A stretch of DNA of 64,000 bases, taken from positions 2,232,001-2,296,000 of the forward strand of contig JAMPIQ010000003.1 of the NCBI GenBank assembly GCA_024699855.1, written 5' to 3'. Position 1 is the stretch's first letter. Each line of letters starts with the position of its first letter. Positions 13,510 through 23,895 of this stretch are shown in pieces. Source of the DNA: Aphelenchoides besseyi. Its lineage: Eukaryota > Nematoda > Chromadorea > Rhabditida > Aphelenchoididae. The position numbers and the translations under genes are program-made. The notes beneath the pieces are model-generated. The model ran no database searches, was not told the origin of the DNA, and worked only from the letters and a program-made list of their open reading frames with translations.

Positions 13510-13839
13510 CGACATTCGAACGAAGGTGCCGTCTAAAACATTTGTCTTAATATGTATAAGATTTCCTCCACTTCTCCTTTCCGGATTACTACCTCTAATT
13601 GCCATTTACTTTTGACGTTTCTTATCCACTGTTATTAAAACCAAGCACTCATATTTGATTGTTTTGTACGGCTAATACTGGTGGATAAAGTTTCTATCCC
13701 AATAAACATTTTTTCTTTGCAAAGCCATCAAGAAGATTGTCGTTGTTTTTTAGGACCTTTGTTTGTTGCTTCCGATTCACATCCAAATAACGATTCCATG
13801 ATTTGGGTCGTTATGTCTGCAACTGAACTTGATCAAGGC

Positions 13840-15510
13840 TCATAAATCTTTCTTACCGCCGAGTTTGTTATGTAAACGTTTGTACTTGTCCAGACGTTGA
13901 AATCCATAAGACGAACTGAATGGCCAATAGAATAAAGAGGTGACTAAGAATGTGCCAAGTGTAAGAAGCGAAAGCGTCCATGACTCAACGATGCTGCTTA
14001 TCAAAACTGTAGAGAAACAAAAAAAATATAAACATAAGCATAAGAAATTTGAACGAAAGATCGTTTTCTTGACTGATATTCGTGACAGACGAATGAAAAT
14101 CACCAGGGCAGCAGTCGTACAATGTTGAAACCATTGAGCAATGCTCGAAGATTCGTTCAACGAATACAAACTGGAGTTGTCAAATAACAGAAGACCAATG
14201 ATCATGATTATGACCGGCAAACAATAAGCAACAGGAGGGTTTTGGCGTTTCAAATTCCAACCACTCAAAAAACCCGGTAGTATGTTGGCTCGTGCAGCGG
14301 CGTGAACGATTCTAAAAACCGATCAAATAAGCACTTCCAATTGCCATCAACATACCGACTTGCACCAAATATAGTTATATTCAGCGAGTTAATGAGATTC
14401 AAACTTATCAAAAGTGGAACTACGAAACTGTGACGTCCGAGAGTCAGTTGAGCAAATCGCTTAAATCGAAATTATCACGCACATTGAAAGCAACAAATTA
14501 CATTCAACGACACTGCAGCATCCATTTGCATCATTTGCCATTTGCCCAAAACCAAACAAAAAGCGACGTTGACGGCAGCGAACAAAATTACAGCGATCGT
14601 GAGTGAAATTGAAACAGCTAATGGTAAGTTCCTTCAAATTCAAGAAGTGGAAACTCTTTTTGTAGTCGACTCACCGCTCCGGGTAGACTACTTCTTCTAC
14701 GACAATAGCCGCTATATCGTAGCCTTCAAACGCAAAAAACGCGTTGTAGAACGATTCGATGATGCTATCGGGATCAAGTACCGAGTTTTGAAATGGATCG
14801 GACAGATTTGCAGTATTGCCTATAAACATCATTGAAACACATATCAACTGTTTATGAGAACCTGCAATCAAAGATAGAACAACAATGAAAACCAACGTTC
14901 CGATCTTTATTCCAGCCATCACGATGTTGAATTTCATAATCGACGTCAATTTCAAGAAGATGTTGGCAACAAGCAAACAACCTAAAGTCGATGTGGAAAA
15001 AAGCTTCTAGTATCTCTTACTTGTGATTACAGCAGCTATTAAAAAGTTTAGCCAAAAGTTCGTTTTGAATCCAACGGCCATCGTGAAGTATTGAGCGAAC
15101 GCAAGAGCTTGAAGACAAGCGATTGTCGGATAGATAATAAAAATTTGAGTTATTGTGAAGAAAAACGCAAATGCACGCCTAAATCTTCGTTTCGTATCTT
15201 TTTGTGTTCCCAACCGACCATCCAATAAAATTCAGGTACAGAGAATCTCCGCCTGATCGATCGAATGTCGACCCGATTTCTGAATACGTGAAAGCTCCAG
15301 TGGATGAAACTAATCCAGCAACCACCCAAATACATAGCGACATTCCGATCTACAAGACCAAATAAAATATAATAGGAAAAAGCTCACAGATTGGGTTTTT
15401 CTGATAATTGCGGTTGGCGAACAGAAGATTCCTGTGCCAATGATGTGTCCCGAAGTCAATGCGATACAACTGAGTAGTCCGATAGATCGACGATGATTTT
15501 TTGAGATCAT
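13840..15510 (-). CDS. SLC7/LAT-like amino acid transporter (APC superfamily)
   Basis: About 460 residues in eight exons: 15510-15388, 15349-15219, 15178-15021, 14981-14862, 14819-14675, 14631-14502, 14459-14356, 14311-13840. Multiple hydrophobic helices span the whole length. The N-terminus has the APC signature (IGLLSCIALTSGHIIGTGIF, with the unwound G-x-G-x-G helix-1 motif). The middle carries the LAT-type segment GNTANLSDPF followed by FFAFEGYDIAAIVVEEVVYPER. Size and start agree with light-chain-type transporters that often pair with an SLC3 heavy chain. The final exon reads through a stretch with weak splice-like signals; keeping it matches the family between helices 10 and 11. Substrate not predictable. 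Confidence 0.88.
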
Positions 15511-15829
15511 TGTTCAATGTGACAACATTCAAGTTATTTTCAGTAAAACTTAACTCAACTCACAAATAGTATAAAATCTTTTGCAGTTTTTCAAACACAA
15601 TGGTCGATGGTGAGAAATTAATCAAACCGTTTCGATAATTCGACTCATGAGATTAAGTTCTGCAAATTAAGTTATCGCACGTGTTCTTGTAGTGGCCAAG
15701 TTCCAATGCTCTATTCGTTGAATTACCGTAAGAGAATTCCCACGATAAAAGGTGCTTGTTTTCGAGGATCCCGACCTGCACTTTCAAATGTTTATTGAGA
15801 AGATTGAACTGTAAAGCGAATCGGAAACT

Positions 15830-17028
15830 TCAACTTCTGTGTGCAATCTTTGTTCCATTACGAGTGTTAATTGAAGCTAAAGCTTCCCAACCACTTGCCA
15901 TCTGTTTAAAATAAACGTCGGTTTCTTCGCTCACAGTCAATTGCGTTTTCTGTTGATGAATTTCTGCCAACGGCACTTTGCAGCAGAAACGTTCGATTAA
16001 GTTTTTGGTTATTCCAAAGAAGAAAGGATCGTACCAAAATGTTACATGCAAAAGATAGAAGGTCGTGTAGAACAAGTAGAGCAAAAAGGGCGTCTGAACA
16101 CTTTTTAGAAGATTAAAGTTATGTAGTAACAACTACCTGGTTGAGTAACTGAAACAGCAATTGAATGTCTTGTTTCGTTTCGATTATATAGTTGATCACG
16201 GCAACAGGAAATCCGACGAGAGAGATCGCAAAATACGATTGCATCTAAAAATATTCGTTAAAGCCACCAAAACTCAAGAACTCACTTGGTAGCTGAGCAT
16301 TCGTGTAGCAGCAATGTTTTCTTTGTATTGAAATCGAGTAGACAAATCGTCTCCAATTCGCTTGTGTTTGCGAGTGTTATAGGCATACAGATACAAACTT
16401 ATCTAAACTTTTCTCGTATTGACGTTAATTGACAACTTACGGCTAAACCCAACAGGAAAAAGAAGATGCCGAGAAGATAAATTAAAATCGTGGTTCCCGG
16501 ATTATAGTCGATAAACGAGCAGAAATCGGTTATTTCTTCAATTTTGGTTTCTGTTCGATTCTTAAAAATAATCCAACTAGTGAGGCCAGCACTTAATAGG
16601 TACTAAATGAAATCTTGATTACTACATTTTAAGCATGAATTGACTTTGAGTATTAGCGAAGCAACGCTCAGCAAGCCGTTCATGTTTTCGTACTTTTTTC
16701 TGAGAATCGTTGCAATGTAACGCTCCAAACATAAAAACAAAAGGGTACCGCTGCCAGAGATCAAGAACCAAACGTTCGCGAAACTGAAGATCGTACACGT
16801 CAACGACTGTTCGGAGGCTTGAACGAAATTAAATCGTTGGAAAATTCGTAGTATAAGTCGAGAACCGATGCTCAAGAGACAGTCAACAATAACGTTGCTC
16901 ATTAGTATTCGCAGATTGATGTGGATTTTTCGAATTCGTAGAAGTAATGGAATGAAAACACACGAGTAGACAAATAGTGGAACCCACCAAACGAATTCCA
17001 AGGTTTCAACGACCGCTACAACGCTCAT
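15830..17028 (-). CDS. Seven-transmembrane chemoreceptor, Sre-like
   Basis: About 344 residues in five exons: 17028-16645, 16602-16441, 16402-16286, 16244-16137, 16093-15830. It has seven hydrophobic segments and the TM3 end LERYIATILRKKYEN, whose Glu-Arg, Ala-Thr and Tyr-Glu pattern is typical of nematode Sre receptors. All introns are 36-45 nt and phase 0. A minus-strand AATAAA lies at 15791-15796, close to the stop. Family placement (Sre rather than Srab or Sra) comes from the TM3 motif only. Likely a sensory-neuron chemoreceptor. Confidence 0.75.
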
Positions 17029-17528
17029 CCTTCAATGACAAAAGAATCAACGATAATTGTTAGTCTATAAGTTCAATTTTAATCGAGAAAGCTTTCAAAT
17101 TGGTAGTACGAATGCCTAAGCTGAAGTTTACTCGTCGTTCAACATTCTTTTCTCAGGCAACACTATGACAACGCAAATTGTGTTAGAGGATAGAAGCTTT
17201 TAATTTTAACTACAAAGATGCTTAAAGCTTCAAATTATGATTACGAATAGTTATTGAAATGAATGTAGTTGAATGACAGATTTGACAGCAAACAACAAAA
17301 GGCAATGACTGACTGGTGAATAAATTACGTCAGTTATCTAACAACACAATGAAACAATTTGTCGACCACAGTGCGTTTGACGTGAAACTTTGGTTTGGCG
17401 GTAAAATCGAAAACAAGGACGGAATTTTACAGTCATTCAAATAAAAAGATTGTTTTTGAATGTTTGTATCAAACTGATTCCTGCCATTCCGGTTGGATGT
17501 TCAAATGTTATTGTAAATAATTTCGATC
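17029..17528. other. Intergenic, upstream of the receptor gene
   Basis: AT-rich and unique as far as I can see. No coding exon, tRNA or repeat recognised. It ends where palindrome homology begins. Confidence 0.5.
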
Positions 17529-17640
17529 ACAAAAATCAGTTCAAGGATTATTGCTATGCTGAAGAAGCAGAGCGTTCGAAAATTTCCAATTCAACCATTC
17601 AGTTGAATGTGTCTACTAACCTTTTTTGAGGTTGTTTAAC

Positions 17641-18048
17641 CTGACGAGTCAGTAGATCGAGTGGACGTCGTACTATCGATGCCCTCGAATAGCTATGGGT
17701 TGAATGTGTTTCTCGGACTCAATCGCTCTCTTCTCCACGGCGCTCTTTTTGTCGCTATTCGGAGGTCAACAGTCACTGTTGCAGCGAAGAGAGTGACCGA
17801 CGAGCAGAACAGGTCGCCAAAAAGCGAGTTTCCCATCGGTTTGAGCTCAACTCCGAAGACTGTTCAAGCCGCCCGGACCTTCTCCCGGTGTCTTATTGAC
17901 CTTTATTTGAGGTTAGTATTCGGATCAGCCCTTTCGTAGTGGTAGATCAGAAATTTTGGATTGTTCTGCTCATCAGCAGCGGAACCAATAGAAGCCCTGT
18001 GAGCAAACTTCTTTTTCTTTGATTTTGTCGATTGGGTCCCGAAAACAA
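17641..18048 (+). repeat. Dispersed 0.4-kb repeat, copy 1
   Basis: Begins CTGACGAGTCAGTAGATCGA. It recurs almost unchanged as the mirror copy at 22996-23403 and, outside the palindrome, at 36057-36467, where it lies next to the tRNA-like element. A 92-codon frame is open in all three copies but has no recognisable product, so I treat it as a repeat rather than a gene. Confidence 0.8.
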
Positions 18049-18420
18049 CAAACAAACTTGTGATTTCAACGTGCGATGCCAATTTGCGTGTTTAATCGCA
18101 AACTTAAATGAATATTTTGATTTGCTATCTGTTTATTTCATTGGTATTCTGGAAGTTTATCAACAAAAATTTTTCTGAAAGAGCGCCTAGTTGATAATAG
18201 ACTTCGCTTCCTGAAAATTGAAACATGTCGGTTATGTCGAAGAAATCGTAGTATTGCACGTAAACTTGAAAAGCGTATACATTACACTTGTTTGGCATTT
18301 CACATCTACACAATGTTTAATTCTGAAGTTTTAACAGATAAAACGATAGAACCACGGCATGATCTGTTGATGAGTTTTTGTTGTTGTGGTTCCACTCTCT
18401 CTACCCTAAGCTATCCAACT

Positions 18421-18592
18421 GTTTTTCGTGAACCGATAATCTGGATCTTTACTTTGCTAGTCCTTATGATTTTTGGAGTAATCGATAACCTTGGGATTGT
18501 CGTCCTCTACAAATGTTCTACAACATCATGTTTTTCGGCGTTTGTATTAATATCGTCGCTTCGAGCAATATGTTGGGTTTACTAACCTTTAG
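18421..18592 (+). pseudogene. Srsx-like receptor pseudogene, TM1 joined to TM7 (left arm)
   Basis: A TM1-like segment (IFGVIDNLGIVVLYK, compare VGLVGNLGIVVLTY in the intact receptor at 36.8-38.0 kb) is followed immediately, in another frame, by a TM7-like segment (FYNIMFFGVCINIVASSN, compare FYSVMFSGICVNLVCASN). The TM7 part ends at the same splice donor (ag/gtttgt) as the intact genes. TM2-TM6 and their introns are missing, so this is an internal deletion. Its mirror copy is at 22457-22628. Confidence 0.75.
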
Positions 18593-19053
18593 GTTTGTAT
18601 CTCATTTCATGGTTTTTACAACACGAAGTCTAGCTGTGACTAGCCTAATGCTCTACGACTTGAACTGAAACGGCGAACGAGTAAAATAAATCCTATTAGT
18701 TTTGCCTAGTTCCCATTCTTTGGAAGGATAAGAGCAGCTGATGCGTTGAATTCGATAAACAGGATGAGTGACGTGCACATATTCACTATTCTAAAACTCT
18801 TACGGTCTGACGTGCAGCCAAACAAATGATGGTCGATTACTGGAACTTTAATTGGACAAAACTTTGAAGGTCGATGTTTAACGAACAGAGCTGTTAGTTC
18901 TTTTTAACTTGTTTATTGATGCATTAACAATTATTCAACAAAAAGTGTCAGATAACAAATAAACAGCATTACTACCATCAGCCAACTTATGGCACGAAAA
19001 TGCCCTTCGAATTAAGATCCAAATGTCGCACAGAAATACCTAAAACTTTGGGA

Positions 19054-19671
19054 TTAATCTTTACATTGCAACATTAAGATCTCACGATCATGATTACTGG
19101 CAATAAAAAGAGACGACTGAATGCCCAATGAAGAAACCAAATCATCAATGAGTTCAACGAAAGTGACATGCGGATTTAAATTGTGTCCAGCGCGTAGAAG
19201 CGAATCTAACGAATCAGTTTTAGCGAAACAAACAACAAATGAGTTTCGATTCTCCGTCCTGGCTAACTCGTAACGTGGGATTGACGTTGTCCAAACCGAT
19301 TCGCCGAGCTCCATTTCACCTTCGTAGTTCAATGTTTTCAGTCGAAGCATCAGAATTTTGCAGTTCGAGTATTGTTTCCAATGTATAATAGGGAGTAGCC
19401 CAAACTGTTTTGACAACTGAAATGAACTCTTTATAGCAGAAGAATTTTCGAGACTTACGAAATCAAAATCGTAGTAAATCAAAGTCGGACATTTAATCAA
19501 ACCCTCCATAAATATACTATCTAATGATAACTCGATTTCTGGTTTCAAGTTTACAGCAGGCAATACTGGTTGAAGATCAGGTACGGATGCTTCTTTCGGA
19601 GAAGCTTCTGGTTGTGCGCTTGGAGATCGAACACCGTCTTCGCTGATGCCGCGCACATTCGGATTGACCAT
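19054..19671 (-). CDS. Paralogue of the uncharacterised family, left-arm copy
   Basis: Two exons (19671-19459, 19416-19054), 191 residues. The C-terminal region (NPHVTFVELIDDLVSSLG, then NHDRE) matches the gene at 12535-13509, and the single intron sits at the equivalent place after IYYDFDF. Unlike that gene it has no zinc finger; its N-terminal third is a Pro/Ser/Glu-rich linker. Coding potential is intact. Its partner in the other arm is identical at the protein level. An AATAAA follows on the minus strand, mirroring 22132-22137. Function unknown. Confidence 0.65.
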   Translation of the reverse strand: MVNPNVRGISEDGVRSPSAQPEASPKEASVPDLQPVLPAVNLKPEIELSLDSIFMEGLIKCPTLIYYDFDFVSLENSSAIKSSFQLSKQFGLLPIIHWKQYSNCKILMLRLKTLNYEGEMELGESVWTTSIPRYELARTENRNSFVVCFAKTDSLDSLLRAGHNLNPHVTFVELIDDLVSSLGIQSSLFIASNHDREILMLQCKD

Positions 19672-19784
19672 TTCTGTTCGGTCTCACAAACCAACGTCTA
19701 GAATAACAAAAGGTTTATTCACAACTTGAAAGAAGCAAGTACTAATGAAAAGAAAAACTGGGTAGCCGAACAAAGGACGCGCCA

Positions 19785-20259
19785 ATGCCAACAATCGTCG
19801 GTGGACAAAGCACAAATCCAAAAGGGCATTTTTCAGTCCTAAACAATCTCATTAACACTTGCTTCCTTCATCTCCATTTATCGGAACGCTTGTTCGATCA
19901 AATTGGTTACTTTCAATTCAAATCTGAACTATCCGTCAACTTCATCTACAAATTTTTGAATTCGTTCAAACTCTTTGAGGAATTTTTTCAAGACGTATGA
20001 AACCCTTTTGCTTATCGTGGATATCATCCAGCGCATATGTCTGCACGACGTCTTTGAATCGGTTTATGTAAATGTGGTATTGTGTTTTAAATGTTTATTC
20101 ACTTCTCCAATACAAGCAACTGGTCCAGGACAAAGTCGAAGAAGAACAATTTACAAGGTCGAATGGCTTTCAAATTTTGTCCTTACAAGGGAAGTGCACG
20201 AACATAATGTGGGATTTGTGAACGATGTTCGGGTCATCTTGTCCAGTTTGAAAAGTTAG
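19785..20259 (+). CDS. Unknown ORF divergent from the family gene, left arm (frame broken)
   Basis: A frame of 71 codons from ATG 19785 is followed in the next frame by 94 codons ending at 20259. The two join smoothly (FEEFF then KTYETLLLIVDII) if the T6 run at 19983-19988 were T5, giving about 158 residues without introns. The same T6 is in the mirror copy, so it is not a random difference between arms. The 3' part of this ORF is also included in the third repeat copy at 35.46 kb. Product not recognised; it could belong to a mobile element. Confidence 0.4.
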
Positions 20260-20370
20260 TCAACGATGGTGCTCTCCGTTTTTCCAAAATGGCACGCTAC
20301 AGTACGCTGGAACGCTTGAAAGTTCGAGCTAATTTCATAACGATTCACTTTCAGAAATTGGGTCATAGAA

Positions 20371-20680
20371 AGTGTGCTGTGGTGGCCGAGTGGGTAAGCG
20401 GTCTACCTGCAGAAGCTCTTCTTTTGGTGGACGCGGGTTCGATTCTTTCGATTGTCGAGTGCGTTCTTCCGCCTTGTATCCAGAAATCAGAAGGAAAAAG
20501 AGTAAAAGGTAGGTGACTCAAGGGTTCCAATCGACTTTTTTTGCACTTTTTTGGGGTCGTTTTGGTAGATCCAATGCGAGCACTTGAAATCACGATCGAA
20601 AAATTCGAACTCGTAACCCGCAAAAGAAGAGAGCTTCTGCAGGTAGACCGCTTACCCACTCGTCCACCACAGCACACTTT
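20371..20680. repeat. Inverted pair of tRNA-like sequences at the palindrome centre
   Basis: The + strand from about 20373 has a pol III A-box-like TGGCCGAGTGGG (20383-20394), as in Ser/Leu tRNAs, and a B-box-like GGGTTCGATTC (20435-20445). The minus strand from about 20676 has a second, different head, TGGACGAGTGGG, with GAGTTCGAAT. Both share AAGCGGTCTACCTGCAGAAG in place of a normal anticodon arm. Neither folds as a good tRNA by eye, so these look like tRNA-derived SINE heads or tRNA pseudogenes facing each other. Confidence 0.55.
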
Positions 20681-20789
20681 CTATGACCCAATTTCTGAAA
20701 GTGAATCGTTATGAAATTAGCTCGAACTTTCAAGCGTTCCAGCGTACTGTAGCGTGCCATTTTGGAAAAACGGAGAGCACCATCGTTGA

Positions 20790-21264
20790 CTAACTTTTCA
20801 AACTGGACAAGATGACCCGAACATCGTTCACAAATCCCACATTATGTTCGTGCACTTCCCTTGTAAGGACAAAATTTGAAAGCCATTCGACCTTGTAAAT
20901 TGTTCTTCTTCGACTTTGTCCTGGACCAGTTGCTTGTATTGGAGAAGTGAATAAACATTTAAAACACAATACCACATTTACATAAACCGATTCAAAGACG
21001 TCGTGCAGACATATGCGCTGGATGATATCCACGATAAGCAAAAGGGTTTCATACGTCTTGAAAAAATTCCTCAAAGAGTTTGAACGAATTCAAAAATTTG
21101 TAGATGAAGTTGACGGATAGTTCAGATTTGAATTGAAAGTAACCAATTTGATCGAACAAGCGTTCCGATAAATGGAGATGAAGGAAGCAAGTGTTAATGA
21201 GATTGTTTAGGACTGAAAAATGCCCTTTTGGATTTGTGCTTTGTCCACCGACGATTGTTGGCAT
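20790..21264 (-). CDS. Unknown ORF, right-arm mirror copy (frame broken)
   Basis: Exact mirror of 19785-20259. The A6 run at 21061-21066 breaks the frame at the same place. Same conclusions apply. Confidence 0.4.
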
Positions 21265-21377
21265 TGGCGCGTCCTTTGTTCGGCTACCCAGTTTTTCTTT
21301 TCATTAGTACTTGCTTCTTTCAAGTTGTGAATAAACCTTTTGTTATTCTAGACGTTGGTTTGTGAGACCGAACAGAA

Positions 21378-21995
21378 ATGGTCAATCCGAATGTGCGCGG
21401 CATCAGCGAAGACGGTGTTCGATCTCCAAGCGCACAACCAGAAGCTTCTCCGAAAGAAGCATCCGTACCTGATCTTCAACCAGTATTGCCTGCTGTAAAC
21501 TTGAAACCAGAAATCGAGTTATCATTAGATAGTATATTTATGGAGGGTTTGATTAAATGTCCGACTTTGATTTACTACGATTTTGATTTCGTAAGTCTCG
21601 AAAATTCTTCTGCTATAAAGAGTTCATTTCAGTTGTCAAAACAGTTTGGGCTACTCCCTATTATACATTGGAAACAATACTCGAACTGCAAAATTCTGAT
21701 GCTTCGACTGAAAACATTGAACTACGAAGGTGAAATGGAGCTCGGCGAATCGGTTTGGACAACGTCAATCCCACGTTACGAGTTAGCCAGGACGGAGAAT
21801 CGAAACTCATTTGTTGTTTGTTTCGCTAAAACTGATTCGTTAGATTCGCTTCTACGCGCTGGACACAATTTAAATCCGCATGTCACTTTCGTTGAACTCA
21901 TTGATGATTTGGTTTCTTCATTGGGCATTCAGTCGTCTCTTTTTATTGCCAGTAATCATGATCGTGAGATCTTAATGTTGCAATGTAAAGATTAA
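21378..21995 (+). CDS. Paralogue of the uncharacterised family, right-arm copy
   Basis: Mirror of 19054-19671 with an identical predicted protein: exons 21378-21590 and 21633-21995, intron gtaagt ... atttcag of 42 nt, AATAAA at 22132-22137. It diverges from the ORF at 20790-21264 across about 110 bp, so each arm holds the same divergent gene pair. Confidence 0.65.
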   Translation: MVNPNVRGISEDGVRSPSAQPEASPKEASVPDLQPVLPAVNLKPEIELSLDSIFMEGLIKCPTLIYYDFDFVSLENSSAIKSSFQLSKQFGLLPIIHWKQYSNCKILMLRLKTLNYEGEMELGESVWTTSIPRYELARTENRNSFVVCFAKTDSLDSLLRAGHNLNPHVTFVELIDDLVSSLGIQSSLFIASNHDREILMLQCKD

Positions 21996-22456
21996 TCCCA
22001 AAGTTTTAGGTATTTCTGTGCGACATTTGGATCTTAATTCGAAGGGCATTTTCGTGCCATAAGTTGGCTGATGGTAGTAATGCTGTTTATTTGTTATCTG
22101 ACACTTTTTGTTGAATAATTGTTAATGCATCAATAAACAAGTTAAAAAGAACTAACAGCTCTGTTCGTTAAACATCGACCTTCAAAGTTTTGTCCAATTA
22201 AAGTTCCAGTAATCGACCATCATTTGTTTGGCTGCACGTCAGACCGTAAGAGTTTTAGAATAGTGAATATGTGCACGTCACTCATCCTGTTTATCGAATT
22301 CAACGCATCAGCTGCTCTTATCCTTCCAAAGAATGGGAACTAGGCAAAACTAATAGGATTTATTTTACTCGTTCGCCGTTTCAGTTCAAGTCGTAGAGCA
22401 TTAGGCTAGTCACAGCTAGACTTCGTGTTGTAAAAACCATGAAATGAGATACAAAC

Positions 22457-22628
22457 CTAAAGGTTAGTAAACCCAACATATTGCTCGAAGCGACGATATT
22501 AATACAAACGCCGAAAAACATGATGTTGTAGAACATTTGTAGAGGACGACAATCCCAAGGTTATCGATTACTCCAAAAATCATAAGGACTAGCAAAGTAA
22601 AGATCCAGATTATCGGTTCACGAAAAAC
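22457..22628 (-). pseudogene. Srsx-like receptor pseudogene (right arm)
   Basis: Mirror of the TM1-TM7 fusion remnant at 18421-18592, with the same internal deletion. Confidence 0.7.
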
Positions 22629-22995
22629 AGTTGGATAGCTTAGGTAGAGAGAGTGGAACCACAACAAAAACTCATCAACAGATCATGCCGTGGTTCTATC
22701 GTTTTATCTGTTAAAACTTCAGAATTAAACATTGTGTAGATGTGAAATGCCAAACAAGTGTAATGTATACGCTTTTCAAGTTTACGTGCAATACTACGAT
22801 TTCTTCGACATAACCGACATGTTTCAATTTTCAGGAAGCGAAGTCTATTATCAACTAGGCGCTCTTTCAGAAAAATTTTTGTTGATAACTTCCAGAATAC
22901 CAATGAAATAAACAGATAGCAAATCAAAATATTCATTTAAGTTTGCGATTAAACACGCAAATTGGCATCGCACGTTGAAATCACAAGTTTGTTTG

Positions 22996-23403
22996 TTGTT
23001 TTCGGGACCCAATCGACAAAATCAAAGAAAAAGAAGTTTGCTCACAGGGCTTCTATTGGTTCCGCTGCTGATGAGCAGAACAATCCAAAATTTCTGATCT
23101 ACCACTACGAAAGGGCTGATCCGAATACTAACCTCAAATAAAGGTCAATAAGACACCGGGAGAAGGTCCGGGCGGCTTGAACAGTCTTCGGAGTTGAGCT
23201 CAAACCGATGGGAAACTCGCTTTTTGGCGACCTGTTCTGCTCGTCGGTCACTCTCTTCGCTGCAACAGTGACTGTTGACCTCCGAATAGCGACAAAAAGA
23301 GCGCCGTGGAGAAGAGAGCGATTGAGTCCGAGAAACACATTCAACCCATAGCTATTCGAGGGCATCGATAGTACGACGTCCACTCGATCTACTGACTCGT
23401 CAG
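22996..23403 (-). repeat. Dispersed 0.4-kb repeat, copy 2
   Basis: Reverse complement of 17641-18048, at the outer end of the right arm. Confidence 0.8.
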
Positions 23404-23515
23404 GTTAAACAACCTCAAAAAAGGTTAGTAGACACATTCAACTGAATGGTTGAATTGGAAATTTTCGAACGCTCTGCTTCTTCAGCATAGCAATAATCCT
23501 TGAACTGATTTTTGT

Positions 23516-23895
23516 AATTGAAACTTTGTAATTTTAAGCTGAAATGAATTTGGAAACCATAAACATACAAAAAAATATATGCATTAATCAGAAGAAATTC
23601 CTCTCCAGAAGGTTTTTCCACAACGCCCACATGAAAATACATTTGAACCCTCCTGTATAGATTTTGAGCCAACTTTTATTGATTATACCTTGACAATAAC
23701 TGAATATATAATATTGCTCGTCAAGAGTTTAGGATTAGCATACATTAACAAAATCAGTAAGCAAATCGTTGAGTAAACAGACGTTTTGATTTGTCAATAT
23801 AACCGTAAATCTTGATGACTTATCGTTGTTTCTGTTTTGGTAAACCTTAGTTTCTATAAACTTCAACTCAACTGTGTTAGGTTGGGAGTACTCCA
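23516..23895 (+). promoter_or_regulatory. Region upstream of gamma-glutamyltransferase
   Basis: No gene recognised. It is AT-rich with a poly-A-like tract near 23570, and contains the presumed promoter and leader of the gene starting at 23896. Confidence 0.35.

Larger units (their letters stand above)
17529..23515. repeat. 6-kb near-perfect palindrome (inverted duplication)
   Basis: The left arm (17529 to about 20417) is repeated in reverse complement as the right arm (about 20630 to 23515). Mirror positions sum to 41044-41049 throughout, so the arms differ only by a few small indels, for example one extra GTT near 18380 and one T near 18165, plus rare substitutions. About 210 bp of non-mirrored sequence lies between them. 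Each arm carries, from outside in, a 0.4-kb repeat, a receptor pseudogene, a two-exon gene and a second ORF. Near-identity means a very recent duplication, continuing gene conversion, or an assembly or amplification artefact. Confidence 0.9.

Noticed and set aside
17641..17690. Hammerhead-ribozyme-like CTGACGAGTC at the start of the 0.4-kb repeat (three copies).
   Set aside because: The conserved GAAA after stem II and a matching stem I/III cleavage site are missing, so the core cannot form.
20363..20677. 104-codon frame across the palindrome centre and its copy at 35646-36029.
   Set aside because: It runs through the tRNA-like heads and is better explained as repeat sequence without stops.
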